A stretch of 64,000 nt of DNA from Hevea brasiliensis. Lineage: Eukaryota; Streptophyta; Magnoliopsida; Malpighiales; Euphorbiaceae. Shown piece after piece: positions 25,874 through 38,800 of the stretch. A model generated the notes under the pieces. It worked only from the letters and a program-made list of their open reading frames with translations, had not been told where the DNA came from and did no database searches. The position numbers and the translations under genes were made by a program. Within the stretch, counting starts at the first letter, position 1; each line of letters begins with the position of its first letter. The stretch lies in NCBI RefSeq assembly GCF_030052815.1, contig NC_079496.1, forward strand, positions 9,935,100 through 9,999,099, written 5' to 3'.

Positions 25874-27383
25874 TCACTTCCCTCCCTTCTTGACAGCAGA
25901 CTTGGTAACCTTAGCTCCAGTTGGGTCTTTCTTCTCAACACTCTTGATCACACCAACGGCAACAGTCTGGCGCATGTCTCTGACAGCAAAACGACCCAAG
26001 GGAGGGTACCCAGAGAAGGTCTCCACGACCATGGGCTTTGTTGGAATCATCTTGACAAAACCAGCATCACCATTTTTCAAAAACTTAGGCTCCTTCTCAA
26101 GCTCCTTGCCAGATCGGCGATCAATCTTGGTCAAGATCTCAGCAAACTTGACAGCAATGTGAGAGGTGTGGCAATCCAGTACTGGGGCGTAGCCATTACC
26201 AATCTGACCAGGGTGGTTCATGATAATGACTTGTGATGTGAAGTTGGCAGCCTCCTTGGCAGGATCATCTTTAGAGTTGGATGCCACAAAACCTCTCTTG
26301 AGATCTTTCACAGCAACATTCTTCACATTGAACCCAACATTGTCACCAGGGAGGGCCTCCTGGAGAGCCTCGTGATGCATCTCAACAGACTTAACTTCAG
26401 TTGTCAGTCCACTGGGTCCAAAGGTCACAACCATACCAGGCTTCAGGATACCAGTCTCCACACGACCCACCGGGACAGTTCCAATGCCACCAATCTTGTA
26501 TACGTCCTGAAGTGGGAGACGAAGAGGCTTGTCTGAGGGCCTCTTGGGCTCCTGGATCTGGTCCAGAGCTTCAAGAAGGGTTGGACCCTTGTACCAGTCA
26601 AGGTTGGTGGACCTCTCAATCATGTTGTCACCTTCAAAACCAGAGATGGGCACAAAAGGAATCTTCTCAGGGTTGTATCCAACCTTCTTGAGGTAGGAAG
26701 AAACTTCCTTCACAATTTCATCATACCTAGCCTTGGAGTACTTAGGGGTAGTAGCATCCATCTGTGGAAGGGAGCCAAAAAAAAACCATAAAAATGTAAA
26801 CAGAAACCTTGTCCATAAATACCACTAATGAGGCCAACATCTCAACAATGTAGTTTTCCTTCTCCTGTCTTGAGTAAGAACTACCAAGAAAATACCAACA
26901 ACACGAACATAAGATTGTTACCTTGTTGCAGCAGCAAATCATTTGTTTGACCCCAAGGGTGAAAGCGAGAAGAGCATGCTCACGGGTTTGACCATCCTTG
27001 GAAATACCAGCTTCAAAACCACCAGTGGTAGAATCAATGATGAGGACAGCACAGTCAGCCTGTGAGGTACCAGTAATCATGTTCTTAATAAAGTCACGAT
27101 GGCCAGGAGCATCAATGACAGTGCAATAGTACTTTGTGGTCTCAAACTTCCACAAGGCAATATCAATGGTGATACCACGTTCACGCTCAGCCTTGAGCTT
27201 GTCAAGCACCCAGGCATACTTAAATGACCTCTTGTTCATCTCAGCAGCTTCCTTCTCGAATCTCTCTATCACACGCTTGTCAATACCTCCAAGCTTGTAG
27301 ATAAGATGGCCAGTGGTGGTGGACTTGCCAGAGTCGACATGGCCAATGACCACAATGTTGATGTGAACCTTCTCCTTACCCAT
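25874..27383 (-). CDS. elongation factor 1-alpha, copy 3 (intact)
   Basis: The coding exons are 27383-26922 (462 nt) and 26761-25874 (888 nt), giving 449 aa. The intron at 26921-26762 is only 160 bp, with donor AAG|GTAAC and acceptor CCACAG|ATGG. GTPase motifs GHVDSGKS and DAPGHRD are present, and NKMD is formed across the splice. Domains 2 and 3 are complete. The inferred exon 1 protein is identical to copy 2, and exon 2 differs at three residues (Phe in RGFVASNSK, Gly in [10 protein letters not shown], Val in SAVKKGGK). It acts in cytosolic translation elongation. The coding intron is about five times shorter than in copy 2 and lacks the tRNA-like insert, and its position is the same in all three copies. 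Confidence 0.97.
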
Positions 27384-27392
27384 TATAGAGGT

Positions 27393-28405
27393 CTAAAATT
27401 GATATGAACTACACGCATAAAGAAAGGTTTTAAGTTTCCCACTTGAAGTATATTTGCAGAGAATGTATGGTTAGAATAATTTGAGCTCGAACAAGAGAAA
27501 GAAAGCCACAAGCAAAAAAAAAAAAAAATGGCTAATTGGGGAACCACAAAAAAAAATCACCAGGCAAGCAATAGACATGATTTGATTGGAAGACCAACAG
27601 CAATCACAAAAGTAATAACGAAATCAACTCATTCAAAAGTAAAGATACTAAAAGAATAACAATTGATGAGTAAGAATAAACATTGCAGGGTCAACAAAAA
27701 TTTCATACTAAAATTAAAACAAAATGCATATAATAGTGATTAGGTTCAACAAATCAAAATACATAATCAAATCCCAACTAGTACCTCACTGCCTCCCAAC
27801 ATCAATTATAAATTATAATAATTCAAATAAAGTAATTCACTAAAAAGCTTCAAACAAAAAGAATATGAGAAACACGATAAACAGACATTTTAGGGATTTT
27901 ACACCTCCAAAGAAAGCCAACAACCAGTAAATTCGTTCAAAACCAAAGAAGAAGTTTGCATGAAAGAAGTTTTTTTTTTTTTCTTAAATCCGAATCCAAG
28001 AGGTAGGAAAAAATTCAAAACCGTATTCAAGAATTTTTTATGTAAAAAAAAAAAACCTGCATCAGAAAAAACCAATCTTTCAGTTACAAATCCACGAACC
28101 AACAATAAATCAGTAAATGAAATACGAATCTAACAAAATCCTTGCATAATTCAGATGAAGTTAAACAGTAACACGAAATTAAAAAGAAAATTGACAATAC
28201 AAACACATCAGGATTATAGCCAAAACTCACCAGAGATCAATAGATAATTCAGCTATTGACTATAAGAAAAAGAGTAAGAAAACTAACACGAAAGTATCGA
28301 ATAACACACCTTAAGAGATGATAAGTAAGGAGCCGGACAAGACGCAGAATAGAGAGAGGAATGAGTGGCAATGCAGATATTTATAGTCAGACATGGGTTA
28401 GGGTT
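27393..28405 (-). promoter_or_regulatory. leader intron, TATA box and telo-box of eEF1A copy 3
   Basis: A long leader intron (28309-27393, 917 bp) has donor AAG|GTGTG and acceptor TTTTAG. CTATAAATA lies at 28378-28386 and AACCCTAA at 28398-28405, minus strand. Long leader introns of plant eEF1A genes are known to raise expression. Here the intron is about three times as long as in copies 1 and 2. Confidence 0.72.
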
Positions 28406-29196
28406 CCTCGGAGATGGCTGTGTATGATTATTTACGGTTTTGTCCAACTTGTTTGAGATAAAATGCCATATTTGTCCTTGTATGGACCTCCCAATAGGCC
28501 GCCAACTCCGGGTTTTTTTTTTTTTTTTGGATTTTTTAGATGCAATCAGGCTGATGCTTACGGCACTAAGTTGAGGGTACAATTTTTTTGTTATTGAAAT
28601 TTTCTAATATTATTAATAAATACAATATTTTGATAAAATAATTAATATATTAATACAATAATTAATTAATAATTAATAATTAATTTTATCTTTTATTTTT
28701 ACAAAAAATTTTGTGTTAAATTTGATATTCATAAATTATGAGTGACAACAGTAGGATATATATTTAAATTTAAACTTATACTAAATTCGATCAAAATTTA
28801 TTTTTAACTACTCAAATTTATTTTAAGCATGATTATTATTATTTGAAAAATATTAAATTTATTTATTTTAATGTATTTTAATTAATAATCTACCTGAGAA
28901 ATATTTTTTATTCATACTTTATATTTTAAAAATTTAATAATTTTATTAATATTTAAATTATATTTTATTTAATATAAAATTTATAAATATTATTATAAAA
29001 AAATATATTTTATGTTTAATTAATCATTTATATAAATGAATTTAGATAATAAATATCTAACTTACAAAACTTAACATAAATCTGTCACGGGTATTATTTT
29101 TAAAATTTAAATTTATCTTAAATCTAATTATATACTATTCAAACTCGTTCTATTAGGTTTCGTTTATTTCACGAAAAATGACTTGTGTATGATAAA
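28406..29196. other. AT-rich upstream DNA of eEF1A copy 3
   Basis: Apart from the near upstream promoter, the stretch is AT-rich with a T-run near 28512. I see no gene. Confidence 0.5.
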
Positions 29197-31115
29197 TGTC
29201 ACGACCCGATCCCATGGGCCGGACCAGCACTAAGACCTGAGCAGTCATAAAGCCCCCGAGGCCCGTAGTAAACCTTATTATTTCCCAACCCATGACCTGA
29301 CCCACAATTTAGGCTCAACATGCATATAAAATAATTTAAATTTAATTATTATAATTTTATTTCGAGTCATCTTAACCCAATAATTATCAGAAAACTGAAA
29401 TTAAGGGAGCCCAACTTAACTCTGTTACCTCATTTACAAACTATTAAAAATCATAAAAATTTTTCATTTATTAATACAAAAACTTAAACTCATACAGTCC
29501 TTGACAATATTAATGCTACTGTTAGTATATGCGCAGTTCTAAATTATAAATTTATAGAATAATAATACAATTAAGTAAGTATTAATAACCTGCGAGAAAA
29601 GAAGCAGGTTATTTTGAAAAATGTCTCCTCCTGTAACCTGGAAAAATATGGTGCACATGAATGAACATTCGACTCAAAGAGTAAAATACCAATTTTAAGT
29701 ACAATTTCTATAGCTATCTAAAGCTAATGCATTCTAAAGAGTGGAATGCAACACCATCATAAATTTTCACATAAATCACATCACAACAGTAAAAAGTTAA
29801 TTTAGAGCACACACACACACCCAATAATATTCAAACTGTACGTATAAAGGAGTTAATTCCCTATACAGCTCTTTTAATCCAACATCTGTCAGCAAGTGTC
29901 TCTTAAGCCGGACATTCGCTTAATGAACCAAATACAGGAGCCAGCGAGTGTCTCTCAAGCCGTGCCTACCCCGACTTATCCATAAGATGACCGGGTCCCA
30001 ACGAGTTTCTCTCAAGCTGTGTCTACCCGTCTTATCTATATCCAATACCACACACTACACCCACGCACACTGCTCAAAATTACCATAAACAACATTCATG
30101 GCACTTCATCAATTAAGAATGTAACATAAAACGTGCCTACGGTCTAACTATATAGATACATATTTATAAGTGATGCATAAGCATGCTTGAACATATAATA
30201 ATATTAAAATTATAATTAAAATTAATATTTTACTCACAGATTGACTAGAAACTGCTGCAGTGGCTGAGGGGAGAAGGAGATATGACTCCGATCACCTATA
30301 TAATTATGTTATAAATTTATCAACGTTAACCCAAATTAAGAATTTTAAAGAAACAACGACACCCTAATTTATACCGACAATCCGACAAAATCTCCTCTGT
30401 ACCTAAGACCTGCCCAACCTGCAAAGTGGTTCAAATTACACTTCTAAAATCACATATCTCAACCCATATCTCATCAACAACACAGGCCCCTCCTGAGCCT
30501 TCCAATCCAAGCAAAAACTCACAAAATCAAAAATTACGTTTTAATCTTTGAAATTAATCTTTTTGCACAAACTACTTAAACGAGCTCTAAAAATTCTAAA
30601 ATTTTGTCCTGCAGTCCTTAACATTATTATAAGACTATTGCAAAAGGAATCGTAATTTTCTGATAATCCACGAATATTTTATGAATTTCATTCTAACCCA
30701 GTACAAGGTAAAAATTGAGCAATATGGAGTTCAGATTTACCTATATCAAATATGATACCTGAAACGTGTCCGGAACGTCTGAAAACGCTAGCATTGACTA
30801 TAATATCTACCACGTTCCGTCAGACAGCTAGATCTGGCTAAAAATGCGATTCTGGCGCTGATGATCTATCATCGATCCGATTAAACTTAAATTAAGTCTA
30901 AATTTTGTTAATAATTATCATAAAATTATTTTTAAATTTTAGAAATAAAAAAATTTGTAAAATCTCACCAAGCAATTTAAATCCTCCGATTATCACCTTT
31001 TTTAAACGGTGTCCGATCGGAGTGAAACCGGTCCTATCTCAAAGATTTCGCTGTCCTGAGTCCATCGGCGGTCTCGAATTTCTAATCCGGTTGGATTACT
31101 GAAAAAGTAGTTGAA
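29197..31115 (-). mobile_element. inverted fragment of a related gypsy LTR, far end unresolved
   Basis: The segment starts TGTCACGACCC, the inverse of the GGGTCGTGACA end shared by the LTRs at 7360, 17228 and 23909. Going right it runs through inverse matches to the LTR block CGGGCCTCGGGGGC, the CTCTGAGTCGAA-type block, and the repeated CACGGCTTGA array. It also reaches an inverse counterpart of the GCAGGTTGGGTAGG block near 30415. The other terminus is not clear: no inverse of TGTAACACCCC or TGTGACACCCC was found, so the right boundary is approximate and the fragment may be truncated. Confidence 0.6.
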
Positions 31116-31121
31116 AAACCA

Positions 31122-31193
31122 CTGCCATACCCATTTTCTCTCTCTCTCTCTCTCTCTCCATTAAAATAGGCAAAGCTTGCTGCCTGCCATACC

Positions 31194-31265
<72 letters not shown>

Positions 31266-31295
31266 AACTCCATTAAAATAGGCAAAGCTTGCTGC
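31122..31295. repeat. CT microsatellite carried in a duplicated unit
   Basis: Two adjacent units (31122-31183 and 31184-31295) each begin CTGCCATACCCATT, continue with a CT run and end CCATTAAAATAGGCAAAGCT. The CT run is about 22 bases in the first and about 65 in the second. Arg-Glu repeats encoded here in a minus-strand frame are microsatellite translation. Confidence 0.85.
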
Positions 31296-31309
31296 CATCT
31301 TCCTCTTTA

Positions 31310-33430
31310 GACTAAGGTGTGATGAATGCTAGCTGAGACGTAGTCGGAAAGTGGCTAGAATGGCAGAAGCAAGATAAAAGCTTTGGTCCTTCTTCCCTTT
31401 GCATCACCGAAAAGAATGGAGGATTCCATCTCTATTCAGCTGCTGTTGGGTGTTGTCCAGAAAGTGCCTCACTAAAATAGCCTTCTAGCTGTTGTCCATG
31501 TCCAATTGGTGAGGCTCATTGGTGCGAGGGTCCCCTTGCTGTGGGAGACGACACAGAGAGGGAAGGAGCAGTAGCTCCATTTCGGTGGCCATGCTAGGTA
31601 GAATCTTGATTTTTTATTGGTTATGATATTTATTATTTTATTCAAAATATGTACTATGCACTAGTTTGCGATATACCAATGCACTAATTAATATATATAT
31701 ACTAATGCACTAATTAATATATATATATATATATAAAGACAATATAATTAATATAATAATACCATATTTAAAAATTTACTCTTTAAAACTAAATAAATAA
31801 AACTTGTAATATAGTTAAGTCATGCTAATTTACCTTTCAAATAACCATAATAACAACCATGTTAGGTAAATTAAATAAACACTTTAAACTTTAATAATGA
31901 TAATAAAAATAATAAAAAAAAATAAATAAAGATAACTAATATCGATTGCTAAATCTTTGAATTAGATTACTCAAGACAATAACAAAAGTTTAACAAAATT
32001 TCTTTCTTCCATTCACAAGAAAATAAAAACATAAGTACATAATAAAATAATATACGATTTAAAACTTTGATTTAATATATATATAAATATGAAAGTATTA
32101 CAAAACTGTAAATTAATTAGATAATATTAAAATAGTATTTAAATACCATTAAAATTTATAAAATTCTTATTTAAAATCTATGTTATTATAGAAAAATATA
32201 TTTTTAAAAAATTATTTTTCATGAAAATATTCTTCGTTATTTGGTTATAACGTTAAATTAATTATATTTATTTATTTCATATATATATATATATATTTAT
32301 ATTTATCTTATTAAAATTTAAAAAATAAAAAATGACTTTTTTTTAAAAAATATAAGGCATTTTTCTTAAAAATAACTTAATTTTCTTTTGATTAGGAAAA
32401 TATTTTCTATTGGCTAATTTTCCTCAATGCCTCTAAACACTAAAAAATACATAAAATATTTTTCAAAAAAATATTTTTCAAAAAAATATTTTTCCTAACA
32501 CAAATGGAGCCTTAAAATTCAATCAAGTTAGGTATTTATAAAAATTAATTTGTTACCATCCCTAACTCAGGTATCATTTTAAGATTTATAATGATGATGA
32601 ATTAATCAGTTAATTGTTAAATTTAAATTAATTATAAAAATTGCGTGGTGTCATAAGCGAGAAAAAAAAAAGTAATTAAAAAAATATAAATTAAATTAGC
32701 ATTTTTTAGGCTTGCATGGCATGCAAGTTGCAGCTTTTGTGAAACAATAAAATATCAAAGTGAAATTTTCTTTTGTTGTTAATCAAGTTTAAAAGGGAAG
32801 TAAACACTCTGAAATCTCCGATTTGACAAACATTTTTATGTTATGTGCAAAAAGCTGGAAAATTTTTTTTCCTTTATCAAGTGTGTTCTTCAAAATTATG
32901 AACCTTGAAAGGCTACCCGTGCTCTCGTTTCTTCAAGCTCAAAATGCCCATACTCTGTGTTCTCTCTCCCTTTGTTCTTTAAGTTTTGTTAAAATGAAAA
33001 ATAAGTAGTACATAATCAATATAAAATACTATACAATTTCGATTACTTTAGATTTTGTGGAGGTGCTAGGTATTGAATATATTATTTTATTTGTGCTTGT
33101 AATTTTTAAAATCAAATGGTTATAGAAATTAATTAGATTAAATGCAGTTTTGCCAATCTAATGAACTAAAGGCAAGTGAATAGAAAATTAGAAGAGAACT
33201 TTTTGATTGATTAATTGCAAAGTAAATATGGTATTGTGAAATTTAAGAATAATTGAAAAATTAAAAACTGGTAAAATAAATAATAGATAATATGCTGAAG
33301 TCTTATTTGGTTATTTGGTAAATTTATTAGAGTATTTCATATCGCTGCTCATAAAATATTTATACTATCAGTATATGTACTTAAAAGAACCTAGAAGGAA
33401 GTGAACAAAGGAGCCAACTCTTTGTACAAC
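31310..33430. other. gene-poor AT-rich region
   Basis: No gene is seen. There is a repeated ACTAATGCACTAATTAATAT-type motif with TA runs near 31680-31735 and another TA run near 32279-32296. A direct repeat of CAAAAAAATATTTTTC lies near 32464-32492. Confidence 0.5.
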
Positions 33431-33439
33431 GCTTCTCCA

Positions 33440-34359
33440 TTTCTCTTATAGTTTCCTCAGTTGCCTGAGACACTTGGTCTCTTGCTTTGCCGGATCTGCT
33501 GTCTCCTTTACCCCATCCGGGCAGGGGAGACATTCCTCTCCTCTATTTGGTAGTGGGTTATAATCTCTCCCTCCCGGTGGGATGTTGTGTGTAAATAAGT
33601 TTTGGTGGTTTAGTAGATGGTGCTGATTTGAGAGAGCCTTCTTTGATCTACCATAGATTGGAGTTGCTTTGTCTAGCCTTAGATGTTGCATGCAAGTATT
33701 AATGCTTTTCCATCATTCTCTATCTTTTTGGCTCTGGGAGGGTTTGCGTTTTTAAGGGATGTGGGTACCTTGGGGGGTCCTTCGCCGGCTATGACATCTA
33801 TGGCTAACTCCAAGGCTTAATTGGCTAACCAAGCTCTGCCTCATCATCCTCTTGGAGCAATCTGCTATGCTTCTTCGTCTTGCTGGTCCATCTACCTTGG
33901 CTTGGTTCTTCCATCTGTGTTTTTGGGTCCTTGTGAAGTGCGATATCTCTTGGGTTGTAGTATTATGGGAGACCCTTGGATGTAAGGCTATGGCTTTGAT
34001 GGGTCTCCCTTTGTGCCTCATCTGTTTGTTTAGATCTTCCCTAGAGTGTTGCTGTAGAACTTTTTTGCATGGTGAGGCAGCACAAAACTTCATGTCTCTC
34101 GGGTTTTGCAACTGTGGATCAAGTTTCTAGGGTTGTTTGCTCGAGAATAAGTTTCTTGGACTTGGAACTGGGTTGGTTTTTTGGATCCTTATATTTGTTT
34201 TTGGGCCTCTAGCTATGGGTTTGTTATGTAATCTTTGTTCTTTAGCTAGGTTTAATGGAGGCTTTTTCTGTTTCAATTGTATCTTTGGACTTTAGCTTGT
34301 ACTAAGCTCAAGGCTTTTTAATTAATGAACTATGACTTTGGCACACCACAAAAAAAAAA
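33440..34359 (+). mobile_element. possible LINE-1 3' end or retrocopied transcript with poly-A
   Basis: This 0.9-kb island is richer in G and C than its flanks and ends in an A-run (34350-34358). Its last part (TTTGGACTTTAGCTTGTACT then a run to AATTAATGAACTATGAC) resembles the 3' untranslated ends of plant L1 LINEs. No reverse transcriptase or other protein is recognisable in the short open frames, and I found no clear target duplication. The call rests on composition and the A-tail. Confidence 0.35.
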
Positions 34360-35780
34360 TTTAAATTTAATTAAATTTAAATTAGTTTAAATTTAATATT
34401 ATTTTTATTTTTTATCATATTTTAATAATTATTCAAAGGATGGTTGCATCTACACTTCATCTTTCCATTGCATCCATTACTTTTCCATTTCATTGGTTTT
34501 AAAATTTCCATGGAATATGTTAATTATTCGAATAACTAATAGAGTCGAATTTAAATATCGTAATATTTAATTTAAATGATTTTTATTTAGAATTAAATAA
34601 TTGCTTCAAAAAAGTTGAATTAAATAATTATATTTTATATAATTGTAAATATATTTTTATAATATATAAATATTAAAATAATAAAATTTTAATTTTAATT
34701 CGAGTATGAACTCATTTAAATTAATTTGATTTTTAATTCAATTATGATAAATAAATTTGTATAAATTTGCAATAGTATTTGATTTTGAATACACGTTTAA
34801 AATAGTTATTAAAATTAGATTAATCATTTATTTTAATTTAAATTACTTTGATTTTATTTTTTATTTTATTATTCTCGTCACTAAATTAGAGTTTATCAAA
34901 TTATTTAAATTATAATTATTAATAATTTTAAAAAATAATTTATAACAAAATAAAATTGTGATAAAAGCTCTATTATTTATGTAACAATATTACCGATCTC
35001 AAACGATACCAATATCACATATAATTTTTCAATAATAATTTAGATAAATACAATGCAACTCAAACCCCAATCACAAAATAATGTAGAAATATAAAGTGTA
35101 AAAGATAAGGCAATATCACCGATGAGCTTTAATGAATTAATATTTGAGACATATTCATAATGGTGAATTTTTAAATTTGAGTATTAATTGTGTTATGTTC
35201 GACAATAACTTCTATTTAAAATATTATTATTTTTTATTTATATTATTTAATAATATAATATTTATACTAATATTTAGATATTAGAAAAGTGATTTATAAA
35301 AAATTAAGAGTGTTTTGATTAGGTTATATCATTATTTTTATCAAAATTTTTTATTTTAACAGTTATATAAATATTTAAAATTAATTTTAAATAATTAATG
35401 ATTAATAAAATAACTGATAATTATTAAATATCGAATAAGGCTTAAAATTAGTTATATAAAAAATTTGAATTTAACAATTTATTTAGCAGGTTAATATATT
35501 AAAGAAAAAATAAAATGCAACAATTAAATCATAAAATAAAAATTAATGAATTTTAATTTGATAATAATGAAATTTTTTATTTGAATTGAATAAGGGGTAG
35601 TTGGAAAAAAAGTAAAAGAAAATAAATTAGTTAAAACCCAAACCCAGCCCCTTTTAGGCCTGGCCACGGTTTCAAAACCTAACCTAACCTAACCTATTTT
35701 TCTAGGGCCCAAACACATCCTTATTTCAACCGTCTTGACGTTTAATCGTCGACAAGGCTAAAGCCAATAATTTCCAGGTA
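34360..35780. other. AT-rich intergenic DNA and upstream region of the UBA/PUB gene
   Basis: The stretch is mostly AT-rich. Near its end is a short AACCT repeat (about 35678-35697), then TAGGGCCCA (about 35705-35713), which contains a GGGCCCA site-II-like element. Site II elements occur in promoters of housekeeping plant genes. Nothing else is seen. Confidence 0.45.
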
Positions 35781-35877
35781 GTGAATCAACCCCAACACTG
35801 CAAGGATTCTCCTAAAGTTCTCCACTTCAAATCTCTTCTCACTTGTCATATCGACGGACTGATCGATCGATCAATCA

Positions 35878-38800
35878 ATGGCTGGAGTATCGTTGAAGTG
35901 CGGGGACTGTGGAGCCCTATTGAAGTCCGTACAGGAGGCTCAGGAGCACGCCGAGCTGACCTCTCACTCCAACTTCTCAGAGTCCACGGAGGCCGTCCTC
36001 AATCTTGTCTGCACTACTTGCGGAAAACCTTGCCGATCCAAAACAGTACGATTTAATCAATATCACCATTTACTGTTATTTTCTTTTTCTTCTCTCTCTC
36101 CCCTCCCCCCTTCCTTTTTTTAATTAAATGGGTCTGGGATTGCCACAGAAGTGGGGTTGATGTGGAATTGAATCTTTTGAAGTATGACAGTTTTGATTTT
36201 TCTTTGTGGGTGCGGTGGGACTCTGGAATTTGGAATAATGTTGTAATATTATGTTGGCATTGGACTTCTTGGAACTTGAAGGGAATCGAAGTTATGCAAG
36301 TTATTTTCAAATCGATCACATGCAGTCTAAAGCTTGATGTAGTCTTTGTTGGATTTTATATAAAGTTCATGCTTTGATCTGCGAGAGATTAAACCTCAAC
36401 GGATTAATTTAAGTATGTTTGTAGAATTTTTTTTTATATATTTTTTCTCGTTATTCAGCTGAAGAACTTGTGGGGTTTTGTGTTAAATTCGGAATACTGG
36501 TAAAATTATGTATTAATTCATTATTAATTAGGGTTTATATTGCACTTTTGCTTCATATTCTTTCAATGTGAGATTTCCAACACTTCCCGCCCAAGTGTAA
36601 ACGCCCACAACAATATTAATTTATTATTAATTAGGATTTATATAAGTGATTAAGATATTTTACAAAATTACTAGCCAATTTAATGTTACAAACATTTCTA
36701 TATATTGCCCTTCTACTTCATATTCTTTCAATTGAGATTCCCAACATTTTGTTTTTGTTTTGTGATGAAGGAAAGTGATCTGCACACAAAGAGAACTGGA
36801 CATACAGAGTTTGTGGATAAGACTTCTGAGGCAACAAAACCAATCAGTCTAGAGGTTCCAAAGGCACCAATGGATGTCGATGAGCCTGTTGATGTGAGCG
36901 CCAGTAGCCAGCCTGAAGGTACCACTTTTTGATGTCCTGCAATGGTTGTATGATTTTTTTTTCCTAATTTTTAAGAAGCATTTATCAGTTATCATTGATT
37001 AGTTATATCAATGATGGGTTATATGATGTTATTGTTTCTAGTTATTGGCTGGCTGTTCTCCCATCGGCCTTAGCTCAACAGCATTCTAAGGTTTAATTAT
37101 ATGCTGTTAATGTAGTTGGGTTTGGTGGAGAAAAACTTATGGGGTTGCACTTATACTTTAGCAAAGGCAAGAAAAAGCTTTCATGATACCTCTCACTATC
37201 TTTTTCTTGTGAGATGAAAGAAGTAGAATAACATTTGAAGGATAGGAATTATGTTTTTTTGCTATTACGTATGGATGACTTAATTTGCTGTGCTGGTGGT
37301 GTATCGTTTACTTTAATTTTTTCATATGCAGGATGTTTTGAAACTTCTAAATTCACTAATTTGCAGATGAATCTCTCTTTGTTCATTGGTGCCATTTCAA
37401 TCATATGTTATAATCTGTTCAATTATAATGTCATGTTTACCTTTATGCAACATAATGATGTTCATTTCTGTTCATTCTCTAGAAATGGTTGCTCCAGAGG
37501 TTGACCAAAAGCTCCTTGAGGAACTAGAAGGAATGGGTTTCCCAAAGGCGCGGGCAACTCGGGCACTTCATTATTCTGGTAAGACCATTGCCAGTACTAT
37601 CTTATTATTTCCTCAATGGAGTTTAGAAGTGGCCATTGTTGGTTGTGGCTGAGGTGTGAAAAATATATGTGAACGTGTATAAATATGGTTTTGTTTACTT
37701 TAGGCATTGAAATTAAATTCAGAGCGATCAAAAATGCACCAAGGATCTTCTGAAAATTATCAGTGCTAGTTATTTGGAAGGTGATTTGTTTCTGCATATA
37801 GGGTAATTTGGTTCTATAGTGTGTGTGAAAATTAGGGTATAAACTGCAATATGGCTATTTTGCTGGATCTAATGCGTAAGCAACTCATGCACACATTACT
37901 CCAAAGTTCAGTATCATGCAGCTCTAGAGGACATTGATATAAGCAATTTCCATCAAATTGGTACCATAACTTTGTTTATGCATATGAGGAAGAGTATATA
38001 TGCATGTTTGTAATAATTGATTGTACCATCACTTGCTTACCTACCCATAGATGTGAAAAGAGACATTGACAGTTGAATATTGGGAAGAAACTCCTAATTT
38101 GCGGCAGTTAAACTGTCAGCCTATGTAACACAGAATTGGAAACGCGGGAATGGACACAGAGAAACACAATTTCTAAAATTATAGGAAACAGAAATGTGTA
38201 TATAGAAAAAATATGGTGGTATATTTGTAGATTTTTATTTTTTATTTAAAAATATAGATATATTTATAAATTTTAATTTTATATAAAAATATAGGGATAT
38301 ATTTATAAATTTTATTTTTTATATAAAAAATCTTATATTAAACACCAAAAAAAAAAAAAAAAAAAGAAGAAGAATATAAAAGACATGCACTTTGCTTCTT
38401 TATGGCCTTCTTTGAATCAATATCTTTAACAATCTCATTCTTATACAATAATTAGATGCAAATCCTTTGTTCCTCAATAGGCTTGTTTTGTTGCTAAATT
38501 TCATGATTTTTCGTTGACGAAAGGAACATTTTTTTTTTTAAAGAAAAAAATTAAAAATGTGTTTCCAATTTTTTCTAAATCACAGAAACAGCCCCAAAAC
38601 TTTTCAGGAAAGTTTCCTAGAGTTTCAGTTTCATTTCTGAAAAACTCTGGTACCCTAAAGTTTCTGTGCTTCATAGCTGTGAGCTGATAGCTAAATCAAG
38701 TCATAGTCATATGAATTAGATGTGCAGACAATGGAATGCATGCAATTCTATGAATCTGCAACATTGTCCATATAATCTAAGTGTCACTAGAGATATTATA

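Noticed and set aside
31082..31285. Open frame of Arg-Glu repeats
   Set aside because: Translation of the CT/GA microsatellite.
35678..35697. AACCT repeat resembling a telomeric sequence
   Set aside because: It is too short and not the plant CCCTAAA unit; at most a promoter repeat.
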